64,000 nt of DNA from Burkholderia stabilis (GCF_001742165.1 NZ_CP016444.1:1178001-1242000); one strand, 5' to 3'; shown: positions 37,272 to 47,151, counted from the stretch's first letter. Notes: generated from the sequence alone by a model not told the origin. Program-made: numbers and translations.

Positions 37272-38327
37272 ATGCGCGGCATGGTGTTTCAGGGAAATTG
37301 CAAGGTCGACGTTCTGAATTTCGACGACCCCGTTCCCGGATACGGAGAAGCAGTCATCGAAATGAAGGCGTCCGGCATGTGCGGAACCGACCTTCACTAT
37401 TACCGCCACGGCATGGCGGAGTCGCTAAGCATGCTCGGCTTGCGGGACCGGATGGAATCCGCGCAGATCATCGGCGGCCACGAGCCGTGCGGCGTCGTGG
37501 CCGCGGTCGGCCCCGGCGTCGATCCCGGCACGTTTCGGGTGGGCGACCGGGTAATGGTGTTTCACTACGCCGGCTGCAGCTGCTGCGATCACTGCCGCAC
37601 GGGCTGGACCCAACTGTGCGATCGCGGCGCACGCATCTACGGCGTACTCAGCCACGGCGGGCATGCGAACTACATGAAGGTACCGGTATCGTCACTGGTC
37701 CATCTGCCGCAGGAAGTGTCGTTCAAGGGCGGCGCGGCCATCGCGTGCGGCACCGGCACGGCATACGGCGCGTTGTTGCGCCTGGAGATCAGTGCGCGCG
37801 ACACGCTTGCCGTCTATGGCCTGGGCCCGGTCGGGCTGTCCACGGCCCAACTCGCCGCCGCGATGGGTATCGAGGTGATCGGTATCGACATCAATCCGGA
37901 TCGCGTCGAACGCGCGAAAGCCTTTGGCGTCACGCACGGCATCGATGCCAGCAAAGTCGACCCGGTCGAAGAGATCCACAAGCTGACCGGCGGAAAAGGC
38001 GTGTCCTGTGCGGTCGAATGTGCCGGCGGCGAATTGCCGCGCGCACAGGCCATTCGCAGCACGAAAACATGGGGGCGCGTCGTTCTCGTTGCGGTCGGCG
38101 GGAACCTGACCATCGACGCAATGAAGGATCTGATCGGCAAGCAAAGAACGCTGGTCGGCTCCTTTACCTTCTCCGAAGTCGGCATGAAGGATTGTGCTCA
38201 CTTCATCGCCGACCACGGCGTCGAGGTAGACAAGCTCTTTACCGACGAGTGGAGTCTCGAGCAAGCCGGTGACGCCTACGCTCACTTCAATCAACAGACG
38301 AGTGGCAAGGGCGTCATCGTATTTTGA
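37272..38327 (+). CDS. Zinc-dependent dehydrogenase, MDR family
   Basis: Medium-chain dehydrogenase of 351 residues. Catalytic zinc ligands lie in GMCGTDLHYY (Cys37) and GGHEPCG; the structural lobe is C-S-C-C-D-H-C-x7-C; the coenzyme loop is VYGLGPVGLSTAQLAA with Asp in GIDINPDR, favouring NAD. ATG 37272 has GGAG nine bases upstream; the frame open from 37215 is not supported. It is of the threonine/sorbitol-dehydrogenase-like branch that oxidises secondary alcohols or polyols. Sixty-seven bases separate it from the aldehyde dehydrogenase that follows. Confidence 0.92.
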   Translation: MRGMVFQGNCKVDVLNFDDPVPGYGEAVIEMKASGMCGTDLHYYRHGMAESLSMLGLRDRMESAQIIGGHEPCGVVAAVGPGVDPGTFRVGDRVMVFHYAGCSCCDHCRTGWTQLCDRGARIYGVLSHGGHANYMKVPVSSLVHLPQEVSFKGGAAIACGTGTAYGALLRLEISARDTLAVYGLGPVGLSTAQLAAAMGIEVIGIDINPDRVERAKAFGVTHGIDASKVDPVEEIHKLTGGKGVSCAVECAGGELPRAQAIRSTKTWGRVVLVAVGGNLTIDAMKDLIGKQRTLVGSFTFSEVGMKDCAHFIADHGVEVDKLFTDEWSLEQAGDAYAHFNQQTSGKGVIVF

Positions 38328-38394
38328 CGGCACGCACACCTCCGTGCTGTCCGGAAATTGGAAAGTGCCGCCGATGGCGGCCATGGAGATTCAG

Positions 38395-39855
38395 ATGACC
38401 AAGAGAACGATCGACCTCAAGCATCCTCGAGAGTTCTATATCGGTGGGCAATGGGTTCAACCGTCCACCGCCGACACGTTCGACGTGTTCGATTGCGCGA
38501 CGGAAGAAGTCGTGGCGACCGTGGCAAAGGCCGCGTCCGCCGACATGCAGCGTGCCATCACGGCAGCGCGTGACGCCTTCGACAACGGCCCGTGGCCCCG
38601 GATGACGCCGCAGGAGCGCGCGGTTTATCTCGAGAAGTTCGCGCAACGGCTGGAAGCGCTGAACGACGATTTCGCGCGTATCTGGGCGATCGAGACCGGC
38701 ATCGTCTATAAAGTCGCGCAGCCCCGTATCGGGCTGTTCATCAGCGGCGCATTTCGCCAGTACGCGGCAATGGCATCGACCTTTCCGTTCGTCGAAGAGC
38801 ATCGGTCGGTCACCGGTAATCTCGGCTATCGCGTCTACGAGCCGGTCGGCGTCGTCGGCGAAATCATTCCGTGGAACGGCCCCGCCGGTCTGATGGCGTA
38901 CAAGACCGCACCGGCGCTGCTCGCAGGCTGCACGCTGGTGATCAAATCGTCGCCCGAAGCGCCCTGCTCGGCCTACCTGTTCGCCGAGATCTGCGAAGAA
39001 ATCGGCTTGCCGCCCGGCGTGATCAACGTCGTGACGGCCGATCGCGACGTATCCGAGGAGTTGGTTCGCGACCCTCGCGTCGACAAGATCACGTTCACGG
39101 GATCGACCGGTGCCGGCCGCCGGATCGCGTCCATCGCCGGCGATCGCGTCGCGCGCGTCACGCTCGAGCTGGGCGGAAAATCGCCCGCCGTCATTCTCGA
39201 CGACTACGACATCGAAGCCGCGGCCAACGTGCTCGGCCCGTCCTATTTCGGCTACAACACCGGGCAGATCTGCCACAGCCTGACGCGCGTGATCGTTCCC
39301 CGTGCGAAGCACGATGCGATGGTCGAAGCGTTGTCGAACGCCGCGAAAAAGATCGTGCTCGGCGATCAGTTCGCGCCGGAAACCACCTCCGGCCCGCTCG
39401 CTAGCGCACGGCAGCGGGAAACCGTCGAGCGGTTCGTCGCCAAGGGCATCGCGGAAGGCGCAACGTTGGCAGCCGGCGGCAAACGGCCGGCCGGGCTGGA
39501 GCGCGGCTTCTTCTTCGAGCCGACGGTGTTCGGCAACGTGGACAATCGTTCGACGATCGCGCAGGAAGAAATCTTCGGCCCGGTGCTGAGCGTCATTCCC
39601 GCCGACGACGAAGCGAGCGCGATCGCGATGGCGAACGACACGCCGTTCGGCCTGAATGCCGCGGTCTTCACGAACGACAGCGCCCGTGCGCTGCACGTGG
39701 CACGGCAGATCCGCTCGGGTACGGTCGGCCACAATGGCCCGCGCACCGATTTCTCGATCGGCTTCGGCGGGTTCAAGCAGTCGGGCATCGGGCGTGAAGG
39801 CGGTGTCGAAGGGCTGGCCGCGTTCATGGAATCGAAAACCATCGTGATGGCTTGA
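38395..39855 (+). CDS. NAD(P)-dependent aldehyde dehydrogenase
   Basis: Aldehyde dehydrogenase of 486 residues with Asn161 (PWNGP), Lys184 (VIKSSPE), the coenzyme motif FTGSTGAG, Glu258 (LELGGKSP) and the nucleophile Cys293 (TGQICHS). GGAGA six bases ahead decides for ATG 38395 over ATGs at 38374 and 38383. It is only moderately similar to the enzyme at 28754, so the two probably serve different pathways. It ends the plus-strand group 36359-39855; a strong terminator follows at 39976. Confidence 0.93.
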   Translation: MTKRTIDLKHPREFYIGGQWVQPSTADTFDVFDCATEEVVATVAKAASADMQRAITAARDAFDNGPWPRMTPQERAVYLEKFAQRLEALNDDFARIWAIETGIVYKVAQPRIGLFISGAFRQYAAMASTFPFVEEHRSVTGNLGYRVYEPVGVVGEIIPWNGPAGLMAYKTAPALLAGCTLVIKSSPEAPCSAYLFAEICEEIGLPPGVINVVTADRDVSEELVRDPRVDKITFTGSTGAGRRIASIAGDRVARVTLELGGKSPAVILDDYDIEAAANVLGPSYFGYNTGQICHSLTRVIVPRAKHDAMVEALSNAAKKIVLGDQFAPETTSGPLASARQRETVERFVAKGIAEGATLAAGGKRPAGLERGFFFEPTVFGNVDNRSTIAQEEIFGPVLSVIPADDEASAIAMANDTPFGLNAAVFTNDSARALHVARQIRSGTVGHNGPRTDFSIGFGGFKQSGIGREGGVEGLAAFMESKTIVMA

Positions 39856-39975
39856 CGGTCCGATGCTTCCCGCGCGGTGCGCATATCGACGCGGGTAGCA
39901 GAACCGGTTGGTCGTGCGCTTCCTGATTCCGTGTAACGGATCGAGCGCGTTTTCCCCTGCCCACCCGTTCGACCC

Positions 39976-40010
39976 AATGAAGCGCCGACAGCACGTCGGC
40001 GTTTCATTTT
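39976..40010 (+). terminator. Intrinsic terminator after the aldehyde dehydrogenase gene
   Basis: A 14-bp stem with A-rich left base and T-rich right base: AATGAA-g-CGCCGAC (39976-39989), loop agcac, GTCGGCG-t-TTCATT (39995-40008), then TT. One G-T pair interrupts the stem. It works in either direction and closes the 36-40 kb operon. Confidence 0.85.
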
Positions 40011-40118
40011 CCCTCAACCTGTACGCATACGTTGACGTTCCAGACGGCGCCCGAACGCGCTGCGTGACTCCGTATGCCGGGGTGATTGGCCCCTTTCCCC
40101 TTTCGATCGATGCAAGCC

Positions 40119-40619
40119 ATGAATCCGCAACTCGTCGCGATTCGCGAGGCCGCCCGGCAACTGTCCGTGACGCCGCGCACACTGAAGTATTACGAGGAGC
40201 TCGGCCTTGTGATTCCCGCCAGGAGCAACGGGAGGTACCGGCTCTACAGCGTTGCGGATCTGGACAGGTTCAGACGAATCCTGCGACTGCGATCCCTCGG
40301 GTTTTCGCTGCACGGCATCACCGAAATGCTCAAGCAGCCATTGGCGATCGAGGCCGACGGCCGCAGGCAGTATTCCGCCGAGTCGTTGCACGAGATTTCG
40401 TCGAGTCTCGCGGAACAGATAACGCGCCTGAATGCCAGGATCGTGCAGGTCCGACGTGAATTGACGGATGCGGAAACGCTCCGCAACGAGCTGAACGACG
40501 ATCTCGAGTATTTGCGTCGGCGACTCGCCGGCACCCCCGCGGAAGTGCTCGAAGGCGAACGGCTTGCCGCTCGCGAGCGCCGTTCCGCGTCGACCGGTTC
40601 CGGAAACGGAGCATCGTGA
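40119..40619 (+). CDS. MerR-family transcriptional regulator
   Basis: Regulator of 166 residues. The N-terminal MerR winged helix-turn-helix is clear (IREAARQLSVTPRTLKYYEELG, then GRYRLYSVADLDRFRRI), followed by a long coiled coil (about 85-140) and a short C-terminal tail without metal-binding cysteines, so a drug- or stress-responsive type is more likely than a metal sensor. No good ribosome site decides among TTG 40086, ATG 40110 and ATG 40119; the last starts closest to the helix-turn-helix. The stop overlaps the possible GTG start of the exporter gene, so the two are one unit. Confidence 0.88.
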   Translation: MNPQLVAIREAARQLSVTPRTLKYYEELGLVIPARSNGRYRLYSVADLDRFRRILRLRSLGFSLHGITEMLKQPLAIEADGRRQYSAESLHEISSSLAEQITRLNARIVQVRRELTDAETLRNELNDDLEYLRRRLAGTPAEVLEGERLAARERRSASTGSGNGAS

Positions 40620-40621
40620 TC

Positions 40622-42172
40622 ATGGCGTTCTCCCGTGCGCGGTCGCTTACGTTCCGTCATCTACGCAGCGACTTCTTTCCGTGGGCCGTCGCGTTGTCGG
40701 TCGGGCTCGACTACTTCGACAACACGGCATTCTCGTTTTTCAGCAGCTATGTGGCCGGCGGCATCAATGTACCGCCCGACGAGCTGGTATGGTCGTCGTC
40801 CGCCTACGCTGTCGCGTCGGTACTGGGCATTCTTCAACAGCAATGGCTGATCGAGCGGATCGGGTTCCGTCGCTACCTCAGCGGATGCCTGCTGATGTTC
40901 GCGATCGGTTCGCTGGCGGCATCCGTCAGCACTACGTCATTTCAACTGGCGATGGCACGAGGCTTTCAAGCCTATTTCATCGGCCCGATGCTCGGTACGT
41001 GCCGGATTCTCCTGCAGACCGGTTTCTCGCCGAAGAATCGCCCGCCCGCGACGCGCCTCTTCCTGACGATCATTCTGTTGGCGAGCGCCCTCGCGCCGCT
41101 GATCGGCGGGGTTCTCATTGCAAACTTTGGCTGGCATGCGCTGTTCCTCTGCACAACCGTCGCCGGACTCGCACTGTCAGTCTTTGCGTTCCTGGTCGTC
41201 CCGCATATCGGCAAGCGCCAGGCGGCGCTGCGCAGCGATACGCATCTCTGGCCTTATCTGATTTTCGCACTCGCGCTGGGGGCGCTGCAGATCGTCGCCC
41301 AGCAGATCCGCTTCGAGCTGTTCAGTACGTCTCCGGTGCTGTTGCTCCTGACCGTAACGGGTTTGCTCGCGCTCGGCTGGGTTGCCTGGCAACAATGGAC
41401 CCACCCCAAACCGCTGATCCGGTTGAATACGCTGCGGGAAGGGCCGTTCCGGATCGCGATCCTCCTCTACGCGTTCTACTACTACATCACGAATGCGATC
41501 GGCTACCTGATTTCCCGACTGCTCGAAGGCGGGCTCGGGTATCCCGTGGAGAACGCGGGCCGAATCGTCGGCTTCACATCACTGTCGTCGATCGCGATGG
41601 CCTTCCTGTACTTCCGATACGCGAAGTTCGTCACACGCAAAAAACTGCTGATCGTTCCGGGATTCCTGATGGCCACGTTCATCGCCGTGTGGTTCATGAA
41701 CCTTCCACCAGACGTGAGCGTTCCTTGGCTCCTGGCACCGTTGATCGTACGCGGCTTCCTGCTGATGTTCATCGCCCTGCCCAACGGAAACGTGGCGTTC
41801 CAGATCTTCCCGGATCACGAGTTTACGCACGGCTACCGGCTGAAGAATATCGTCAAGCAACTCGCCTATTCGCTTTCGACGGCGTCCATCATCATCCTGG
41901 ATCAACACCGTCTCGCACTCCATCAAACCCGGTTGGCCGAGTTCGCGACCCCTTACAACCCGATCTTCGAGAACGCGCTGCAGTCGACGGCTCGCGCGTT
42001 CGTCGAACAGGGCATGAGTACCGCGCAGGCCCAAGGTGCTGCCCTCGGAGAATTTGCCCGAATGGCGGCACACCAAGCGAGCTTCATGAGCGTGCTGGAT
42101 TGCTTCTATGTGATTGCGATCATCTCCGTGGCAGGTGCCATCATCGCGCTCGTTCAGAAGCAGATAAAGTGA
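40622..42172 (+). CDS. MFS exporter, DHA2 (EmrB-like) type
   Basis: Inner-membrane transporter of 516 residues with about fourteen hydrophobic helices, the DHA2 drug:H+ antiporter layout. The first helix region has PWAVALSVGLDYFDNTAFSF with an acidic D-x-x-D pair. ATG 40622 follows GGAG at a workable distance; GTG 40616, overlapping the merR stop, is the alternative. No membrane-fusion protein or outer-membrane channel gene is adjacent, which is unusual for EmrB-type pumps. Control by the MerR protein upstream is likely. The exported compound is unknown. Confidence 0.85.
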   Translation: MAFSRARSLTFRHLRSDFFPWAVALSVGLDYFDNTAFSFFSSYVAGGINVPPDELVWSSSAYAVASVLGILQQQWLIERIGFRRYLSGCLLMFAIGSLAASVSTTSFQLAMARGFQAYFIGPMLGTCRILLQTGFSPKNRPPATRLFLTIILLASALAPLIGGVLIANFGWHALFLCTTVAGLALSVFAFLVVPHIGKRQAALRSDTHLWPYLIFALALGALQIVAQQIRFELFSTSPVLLLLTVTGLLALGWVAWQQWTHPKPLIRLNTLREGPFRIAILLYAFYYYITNAIGYLISRLLEGGLGYPVENAGRIVGFTSLSSIAMAFLYFRYAKFVTRKKLLIVPGFLMATFIAVWFMNLPPDVSVPWLLAPLIVRGFLLMFIALPNGNVAFQIFPDHEFTHGYRLKNIVKQLAYSLSTASIIILDQHRLALHQTRLAEFATPYNPIFENALQSTARAFVEQGMSTAQAQGAALGEFARMAAHQASFMSVLDCFYVIAIISVAGAIIALVQKQIK

Positions 42173-42310
42173 CGGCCCGGAGGCACGACGCGTTCTGTTG
42201 ACCCTTGCCCCTAACCCAGAATCAGTCGCCATCGGAGGTGGGGATTTCCGGTTCGGCCCAGTGGCCGGGCAAGGCGGAATCCCTTGCCGGACGAGCGAAC
42301 CCGGCAGGCG

Positions 42311-42772
42311 TCATCCAGTAATGTTTTCCTTGAAGACCGGGCTGATCGTCCCGAAGCTGGCGAACTTCAGACAGGTCGTCTTCCACGCGCCGGCGATCCT
42401 CGAGAACCGGAATGCATAGGTGCCGGAAAGCAGTTGCAGGACGCCGTCGTCCGTCTGCCGGTAATAGATCACGTCGGTGGCCGCCGTCGCACGATCGCCA
42501 TCGATGCCGATCAGCGGATTGGTGATGTGATGATGGCACTTCGGCACCTCTCGCCAGACCTTGCGGACCAGTTGCCGGATACCGTCGATGCCGGCGGTCT
42601 GCCCGCGTGGCAGTTCGTAGACGCCGTCGTCCGCCCAGATGCTCATGAAGGTGGCTTCGTCGTGCTTGTCGATGCCGTGACAGTACTTCGACATCAACGT
42701 CCTGATCTCGTCGGTATCGATGATTCGCTGGAGCTTCTCCTCGCAGCCGGCATCGCGGGATGTCATTTCCAT
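42311..42772 (-). CDS. NTF2-like/SnoaL-like protein
   Basis: Cone-shaped alpha+beta barrel protein of 153 residues of the SnoaL_4/ring-hydroxylating dioxygenase beta-like group: IDTDEIRTLMSKYCHGID, then DEATFMSIWADDGVYELPRG, and HHITNPLIGIDGDRATA. Proteins of this fold act as small isomerases, dehydratases or binding proteins. AGGAG lies five bases before ATG 42772; a second ATG follows two codons later. It lies downstream of the frameshifted AraC gene on the same strand and may have been its target. Confidence 0.8.
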   Translation of the reverse strand: MEMTSRDAGCEEKLQRIIDTDEIRTLMSKYCHGIDKHDEATFMSIWADDGVYELPRGQTAGIDGIRQLVRKVWREVPKCHHHITNPLIGIDGDRATAATDVIYYRQTDDGVLQLLSGTYAFRFSRIAGAWKTTCLKFASFGTISPVFKENITG

Positions 42773-42951
42773 CGTCTCCTGATATGGGTTGATGCGTGTG
42801 CGGACGCACGCGTGGCATCGTTTCGGATGCACGCGTTTTCGTATCGCCGCGTGACGATCCCGATCGGGCACGGCGTCATGTTATTTTTTCGCGGGCCGCC
42901 GGACATTTCGCCGTCGTTCGCTTCTGTTGCGAGATCGTACGGAACTGACGC

Positions 42952-43852
42952 CTACGCCCGCCGGCGATACTGCGTCGGCGAACAGCACATGGTTCGCTTG
43001 AATGCGGTGCAGAACGCGCTTTCGGATTCGTAGCCGAGCGAGAACGCGATCGACGCAATGCTCTCGCGCCCGACGCGCAGGCGATCCGCCGCGATCAGCA
43101 TCCGCCAGCGCGTGAGGTAGTGGATGGTGGTCGCGCCGACGAGGTGCTTGAAGCGCTGCGCGAAGACGGTCCGCGACAGCCCGGCGATGCGCGCCAGTTC
43201 CTCCAGCGTCCAGTGGCGTGCGGGTTCCGAATGGATGGCGCCGATGGCCGCGCTGATGCGCCGGTCGGACAGCGCCATGAACCATCCCTCCGGCGATGCC
43301 GCCAGGTGAAGGCGCAGCACCTGCACGAGCATCAGATGCAGCAGGTGGTTCGACACCAGCGCCCCGCCCGGCTGCGGGTCGCGCAGTTCGGGCGGTCAAT
43401 TGATCGAGCGACCAGCGCAGGACCTCGGCCTGGCTGGATGCGCGCGGCACGTTGATGAGCGGCGGCAGCGCATCGAACGGCACTGCGGCATGGTCGCTGG
43501 AGAACGCAAAGAATCCGCTGATCAGCAGCACGTCGCCGCCGCCGTCGTGCACGGCGATACCGTCGCGGGCGACCGCATCCATGATGGACGTCGAATCCTG
43601 CGGCTCGAGCGCCAGATCGGTGGTCAACACGATGCTGCGCCGGCTGTTCAGCAGGAAGCAATCGCCTTGCTCGAAGCGGACCGGCTGCTGAACGCCTTCG
43701 ATCACGCCCCAGCATCCGCCCTGCAATACCGCGGCGAACTTGATCCCCTCGTATTCCGGAAACGCGAACGACCACTCGCCCGCCGCGTCGAGCCCTGCAT
43801 AGAATTGACTGCGCGGCTTCAGCAGCGAAAGCACATCCGAAAGCGAATCCAT
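42952..43852 (-). pseudogene. AraC-family regulator broken by a one-base frameshift
   Basis: The frame from ATG 43852 encodes an N-terminal cupin-like ligand domain (about 155 residues: GIKFAAVLQGGCWGVIEG; FFAFSSDHAAVPFDALPP) and runs out of register after LRWSLDQLTA. The AraC DNA-binding domain continues in another frame to a TAG at 42952 (WTLEELARIAGLSRTVFAQR; IASIAFSLGYESESAFCTAF). The family would read L-T-A-E-L-R-D-P; one extra G in the GGG at 43390-43392 (plus strand) accounts for the shift. Reunited, the protein has about 300 residues, normal for this cupin_6/HTH_18 type. Either a recent inactivation or a sequencing error. Confidence 0.85.
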
Positions 43853-44168
43853 AGGCAATCTATCCGTGAACGATGACCGGCGCACCGTCCATCGGACCAC
43901 GGCGGACCCGTATCGTCTGTCTCCTGGTCGCAAAGCCCGTCCCGGCCGTTGCGACGTCGTATCTGTTCGCGCGTCCGCTGCCGGTAATCGCATGCTGCCC
44001 GACGGCCGCCGCGACACGGCGATCGCAAGCGGCACGGGTATCACGGCGGCCGGACGCAATGTGGGCCAGCGTGATTCCGGCACGCAGGCAAGTCAATTCG
44101 CACGGCGACACCATTCCGTACTTCGAAATTACGGGCACGGGAAATGGAAATGCGGAGCCTGCCCGGCT
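43853..44168. other. Gap upstream of the broken AraC gene
   Basis: These 316 bases lie between the LuxR-type gene and the AraC-type gene on the same strand. No gene, hairpin or clear promoter was recognised. Confidence 0.4.
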
Positions 44169-45050
44169 TCATTGCATCTGGCTGCAGAGGTTCAGATACC
44201 AAAGCAGCAGTTCCCGGTGGCTGCCGATCGACAAGCGTTCATACAGGCGCTTTCGATACGTGACGACGGTCTCCGCGCCGATGCCGAGATCGGCCGCGAT
44301 CCCCGACGTCGGCAGGCCGTACAGATAGCGCGCGCAAACCTCGGATTCGCGCGCGGTCAGCCGCTCGCCGGACAGCGCGATCTGCCGCTCGATCTCGGCC
44401 AGGTCGGTCAGCAGGCTCGGCAGCCGGCGCGCCCGCATCGCAAGATCGTAATGCCTGGCGACGATCGACAGGATCGTCGCCGCGCGATCGGCCAGCGCAT
44501 CCACGTGACGCGTTTCGAACGGGCCGTATTGTTCCGGGCGCGTGATGCCGAGCACCAGCGGATCGCCATCGACGCGGCCGCCCATCAGCACCCGGTCGCG
44601 GATGTTCAATTGCCCGTAAAGCGTCTGGCGCAAGCGCGGCGGCGCCGACAGCTTGAAGTCCGTCTTCAGCAGCGTGCAGGCATCGCCCCCGCTCGTGCCG
44701 AGTTCGTTGATCTCGTCGTCGAACTGCCACCATTGGCCGCCGAGATAGGTATTGCGCACGTGCTCGGCACGATCGGAACCGTCGCAGCCGATCGATACGA
44801 ACTCGACCGGGCGTGCATCGACGATCCGGAAAATGAACGCGAGCTCGGCGCCGCACAGCGCGCGCAGCGTTGTGCCGACCCGCTCGGGAAACGCCGCGCT
44901 CCCGATCGCGCCGATAAGGCCGTCGAGCGGATTGGTCGATCCGATTGCCGCACCGGACAAGCTCGCCTCCGTCTGCCCCAACAGGGTGGATTCATCGAAT
45001 GCCGGTGCCGGCCCGGGCGTGACGCCGGGACCGGAAACCGAACCGATCAA
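44169..45050 (-). CDS. LuxR-type transcriptional regulator
   Basis: Regulator of up to 293 residues. The last 65 residues form a LuxR/FixJ helix-turn-helix (LTARESEVCARYLYGLPTSGI, TVVTYRKRLYERLSI); the N-terminal 200 residues are a GAF-like or unknown sensor region without the acyl-homoserine-lactone pocket pattern. No ATG lies ahead of the conserved part; the frame opens at TTG 45050, so the exact start is uncertain. It follows the carboxylase/hydantoinase-like operon on the same strand after 123 bases and probably regulates it. Confidence 0.82.
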   Translation of the reverse strand: MIGSVSGPGVTPGPAPAFDESTLLGQTEASLSGAAIGSTNPLDGLIGAIGSAAFPERVGTTLRALCGAELAFIFRIVDARPVEFVSIGCDGSDRAEHVRNTYLGGQWWQFDDEINELGTSGGDACTLLKTDFKLSAPPRLRQTLYGQLNIRDRVLMGGRVDGDPLVLGITRPEQYGPFETRHVDALADRAATILSIVARHYDLAMRARRLPSLLTDLAEIERQIALSGERLTARESEVCARYLYGLPTSGIAADLGIGAETVVTYRKRLYERLSIGSHRELLLWYLNLCSQMQ

Positions 45051-45173
45051 ATGTTAGGTAGTCGGAACGACGTTTGATAGCTGGTGTTTTCCTGTACATC
45101 GTCCGCGCATGGCCGGATCGCCGAACCGGCGCATCCGGCCATGCGCACGCGAACGTGTCGCGTTCGAACGCCG

Positions 45174-47144
45174 TCAGCGCGCCGCGCGCAGGCGTTGCGT
45201 GCCGGCTTCGTCGATCCGCAGCCCTTCCGGGTCCCGACGCGGATCGCCCGCCACCACGACGCCATAGTCGCGCGCCGCGCCCGCGATGCTGACGTACTCG
45301 TCGCGCACGTCGGCCAGCACCCTGGCCGGATCGCGCGCGAACGCGTCGCCCCACCCGCCGCCGCCATTCGTGATGTAGCGCGATATCGCACCCGGCTCGG
45401 TCCGCCACACCGGCTGGCTCCCGTAGTAGTGATAGCGGCCCTGCTGCGGGTCGAGCACCTTGCTCTGCGGATCGAGCACGCCCGCGACCGGCGTGCTGGC
45501 CGCATAGACGTCCGGGCCGGTGCCGAGCAGCGCGTCCGGGCGGCCGTCCGCACGGTGGGCGGGCGGGAAGAACCAGACGCCGCCGCACGGCCCGGCGCTG
45601 CCGCCGTTCGCGCCGACACCGCTCGGCTCGCGCGTGCGGAATGGCGAGCTGTGGTGATCGGCCGCCGTCAGCCACAGCGCGTCCTTCAGGTGCGCGGCGC
45701 CGCCGCGATGCGCGCCCGCGCCGCCGCCGTCGATCGCGTGCTCCTTGCGCAGCAGCACGACCGGCGAATCGGCCTCGATCGATTCCGTCGCCGGGTCGAG
45801 GTTGTTGAGCGTCAGCAGCACGGTGTAGCTGTCGCCGTCCGCTTCCTTGGTCGCGCCCCACGGGCCATGCTCGCCGCCGCACTGGCAGACATTGGCCCAC
45901 GGTGTGCCGGCACGGGTCACGCCATACGCGTTGTGCGTGCTGGTCGAGCCGTAGTCGCCCGCCACCGCGTTCTCGCCGAGCACCGGGTTGAGCGCGTTGA
46001 GAATCGCCGCGACCAGCGCGCCGCTGCTCTCCCAGAACATCATGATCGCGCCGTCGGGCGGCAACGACGTCAGCAGCGTGCCGGCCGGCGCGGCCAGGTC
46101 GATGTCGCGCCAGGTGCCGGAGGTGAACGGGGCCTCCGGATCGAGCAGCAGCGTCAGCGCGACGCCGAGCGCCGTCTTCGCATCGAGAATGCCGCAGTTG
46201 ATCGACGAACGCGCCTGCGCCGAGGTGCCCGACAGGTCGGCCTCGATCCGGTGGCCACGCTTGCGCAGCGTGATGTTGACGCGATAGTCGACGCTGGCGT
46301 CGACGCCATCCGCATCGATCAGCGCGGAGCCGGTGTAGTCGCCGTCGGGAATCCGCCCGATCGCATCGCGCATGCGCTCGGCCGATACGTCGCACGCGTA
46401 GGCCAGGCTGCCCAAATACGCGTCGAGGCCGTAGCGCGCGATGTTTTCGCGCACCAGCCGCTCGCCCAGTTCCAGCTGGTGCGCGATGCTGTGGAAGTCG
46501 GGCAGCAGCAGGCCGCCGAAGCGCGAATTGTCGAAGATCAGGCTGAACGTCGAGCGCACCGGCTTGCCCTTCGACCACAGCAGCATCGGCGGGATCACGA
46601 GGCCGTTCTCGTAGACGTTGCGCTTGGTTGCCGAGAAGCCGCCCGGCACGACGCCGCCGATGTCGAGCTGGTGCGCGCGCATGTTGACGAACGACACCAG
46701 CCGGCCGTCGACGAACACCGGGCGGATGAAGCAGACGTCGTTGACGTGCGTGCCGACGCGGTACGGGTCGTTGCAGATCAGCACGTCGCCGGGTTCGAGG
46801 TTGTGCGGCCCGTATTCCTGCACCGCGTTGCGCACCGCGTCGCCCATCGTGCCGAGGAACACGACTAGGCTGTTGCTGACCACCGGCATCGGGTAGTCCA
46901 TCTCCGGCGGCCCGCTCAGGGTGCACGCGAAGTCGTACCAGTCGCGGATGATCGGCGAGAACGCTTCGCGCATGAAGCCGGTCGACATGTGCTCGACCGC
47001 GTAGCGCAGGCGGTTGATCAGCACGGACGCCGTGAAGCGCTCGCACGCGTACCGCTCCAGGAATTGCGCGTCGGACAGCGTGCGGATGCGCGCATGGGTG
47101 TCGCCGGCGCGCGGTGCGGCGGCGATATCGGTCAGGAGATTCAT
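45174..47144 (-). CDS. Hydantoinase B/oxoprolinase-type large subunit
   Basis: HyuB-family protein of 656 residues. Recognisable blocks are NDPYRVGTHVNDVCFIRPVF (near residue 125), HQLDIGGVVPGGFSATKR, SGTSAQARSSINCGILDAK and GANGGSAGPCGG. Such proteins pair with HyuA in N-methylhydantoinase, 5-oxoprolinase and the acetone/acetophenone carboxylases, ATP-dependent enzymes. The gene follows the HyuA-like gene after seven bases. Together with a zinc-ribbon subunit the layout is closer to a carboxylase-like complex than to a plain hydantoinase; the substrate is unknown. Confidence 0.9.
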   Translation of the reverse strand: MNLLTDIAAAPRAGDTHARIRTLSDAQFLERYACERFTASVLINRLRYAVEHMSTGFMREAFSPIIRDWYDFACTLSGPPEMDYPMPVVSNSLVVFLGTMGDAVRNAVQEYGPHNLEPGDVLICNDPYRVGTHVNDVCFIRPVFVDGRLVSFVNMRAHQLDIGGVVPGGFSATKRNVYENGLVIPPMLLWSKGKPVRSTFSLIFDNSRFGGLLLPDFHSIAHQLELGERLVRENIARYGLDAYLGSLAYACDVSAERMRDAIGRIPDGDYTGSALIDADGVDASVDYRVNITLRKRGHRIEADLSGTSAQARSSINCGILDAKTALGVALTLLLDPEAPFTSGTWRDIDLAAPAGTLLTSLPPDGAIMMFWESSGALVAAILNALNPVLGENAVAGDYGSTSTHNAYGVTRAGTPWANVCQCGGEHGPWGATKEADGDSYTVLLTLNNLDPATESIEADSPVVLLRKEHAIDGGGAGAHRGGAAHLKDALWLTAADHHSSPFRTREPSGVGANGGSAGPCGGVWFFPPAHRADGRPDALLGTGPDVYAASTPVAGVLDPQSKVLDPQQGRYHYYGSQPVWRTEPGAISRYITNGGGGWGDAFARDPARVLADVRDEYVSIAGAARDYGVVVAGDPRRDPEGLRIDEAGTQRLRAAR

Positions 47145-47151
47145 GGTGCGC

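Noticed and set aside
42240..42283. Imperfect inverted repeat GGGATTTCCG...CGGAATCCC between the exporter and NTF2-like genes as a terminator
   Set aside because: The stem needs a mismatch and has a long internal loop; no T-run. Possible but too weak to list.
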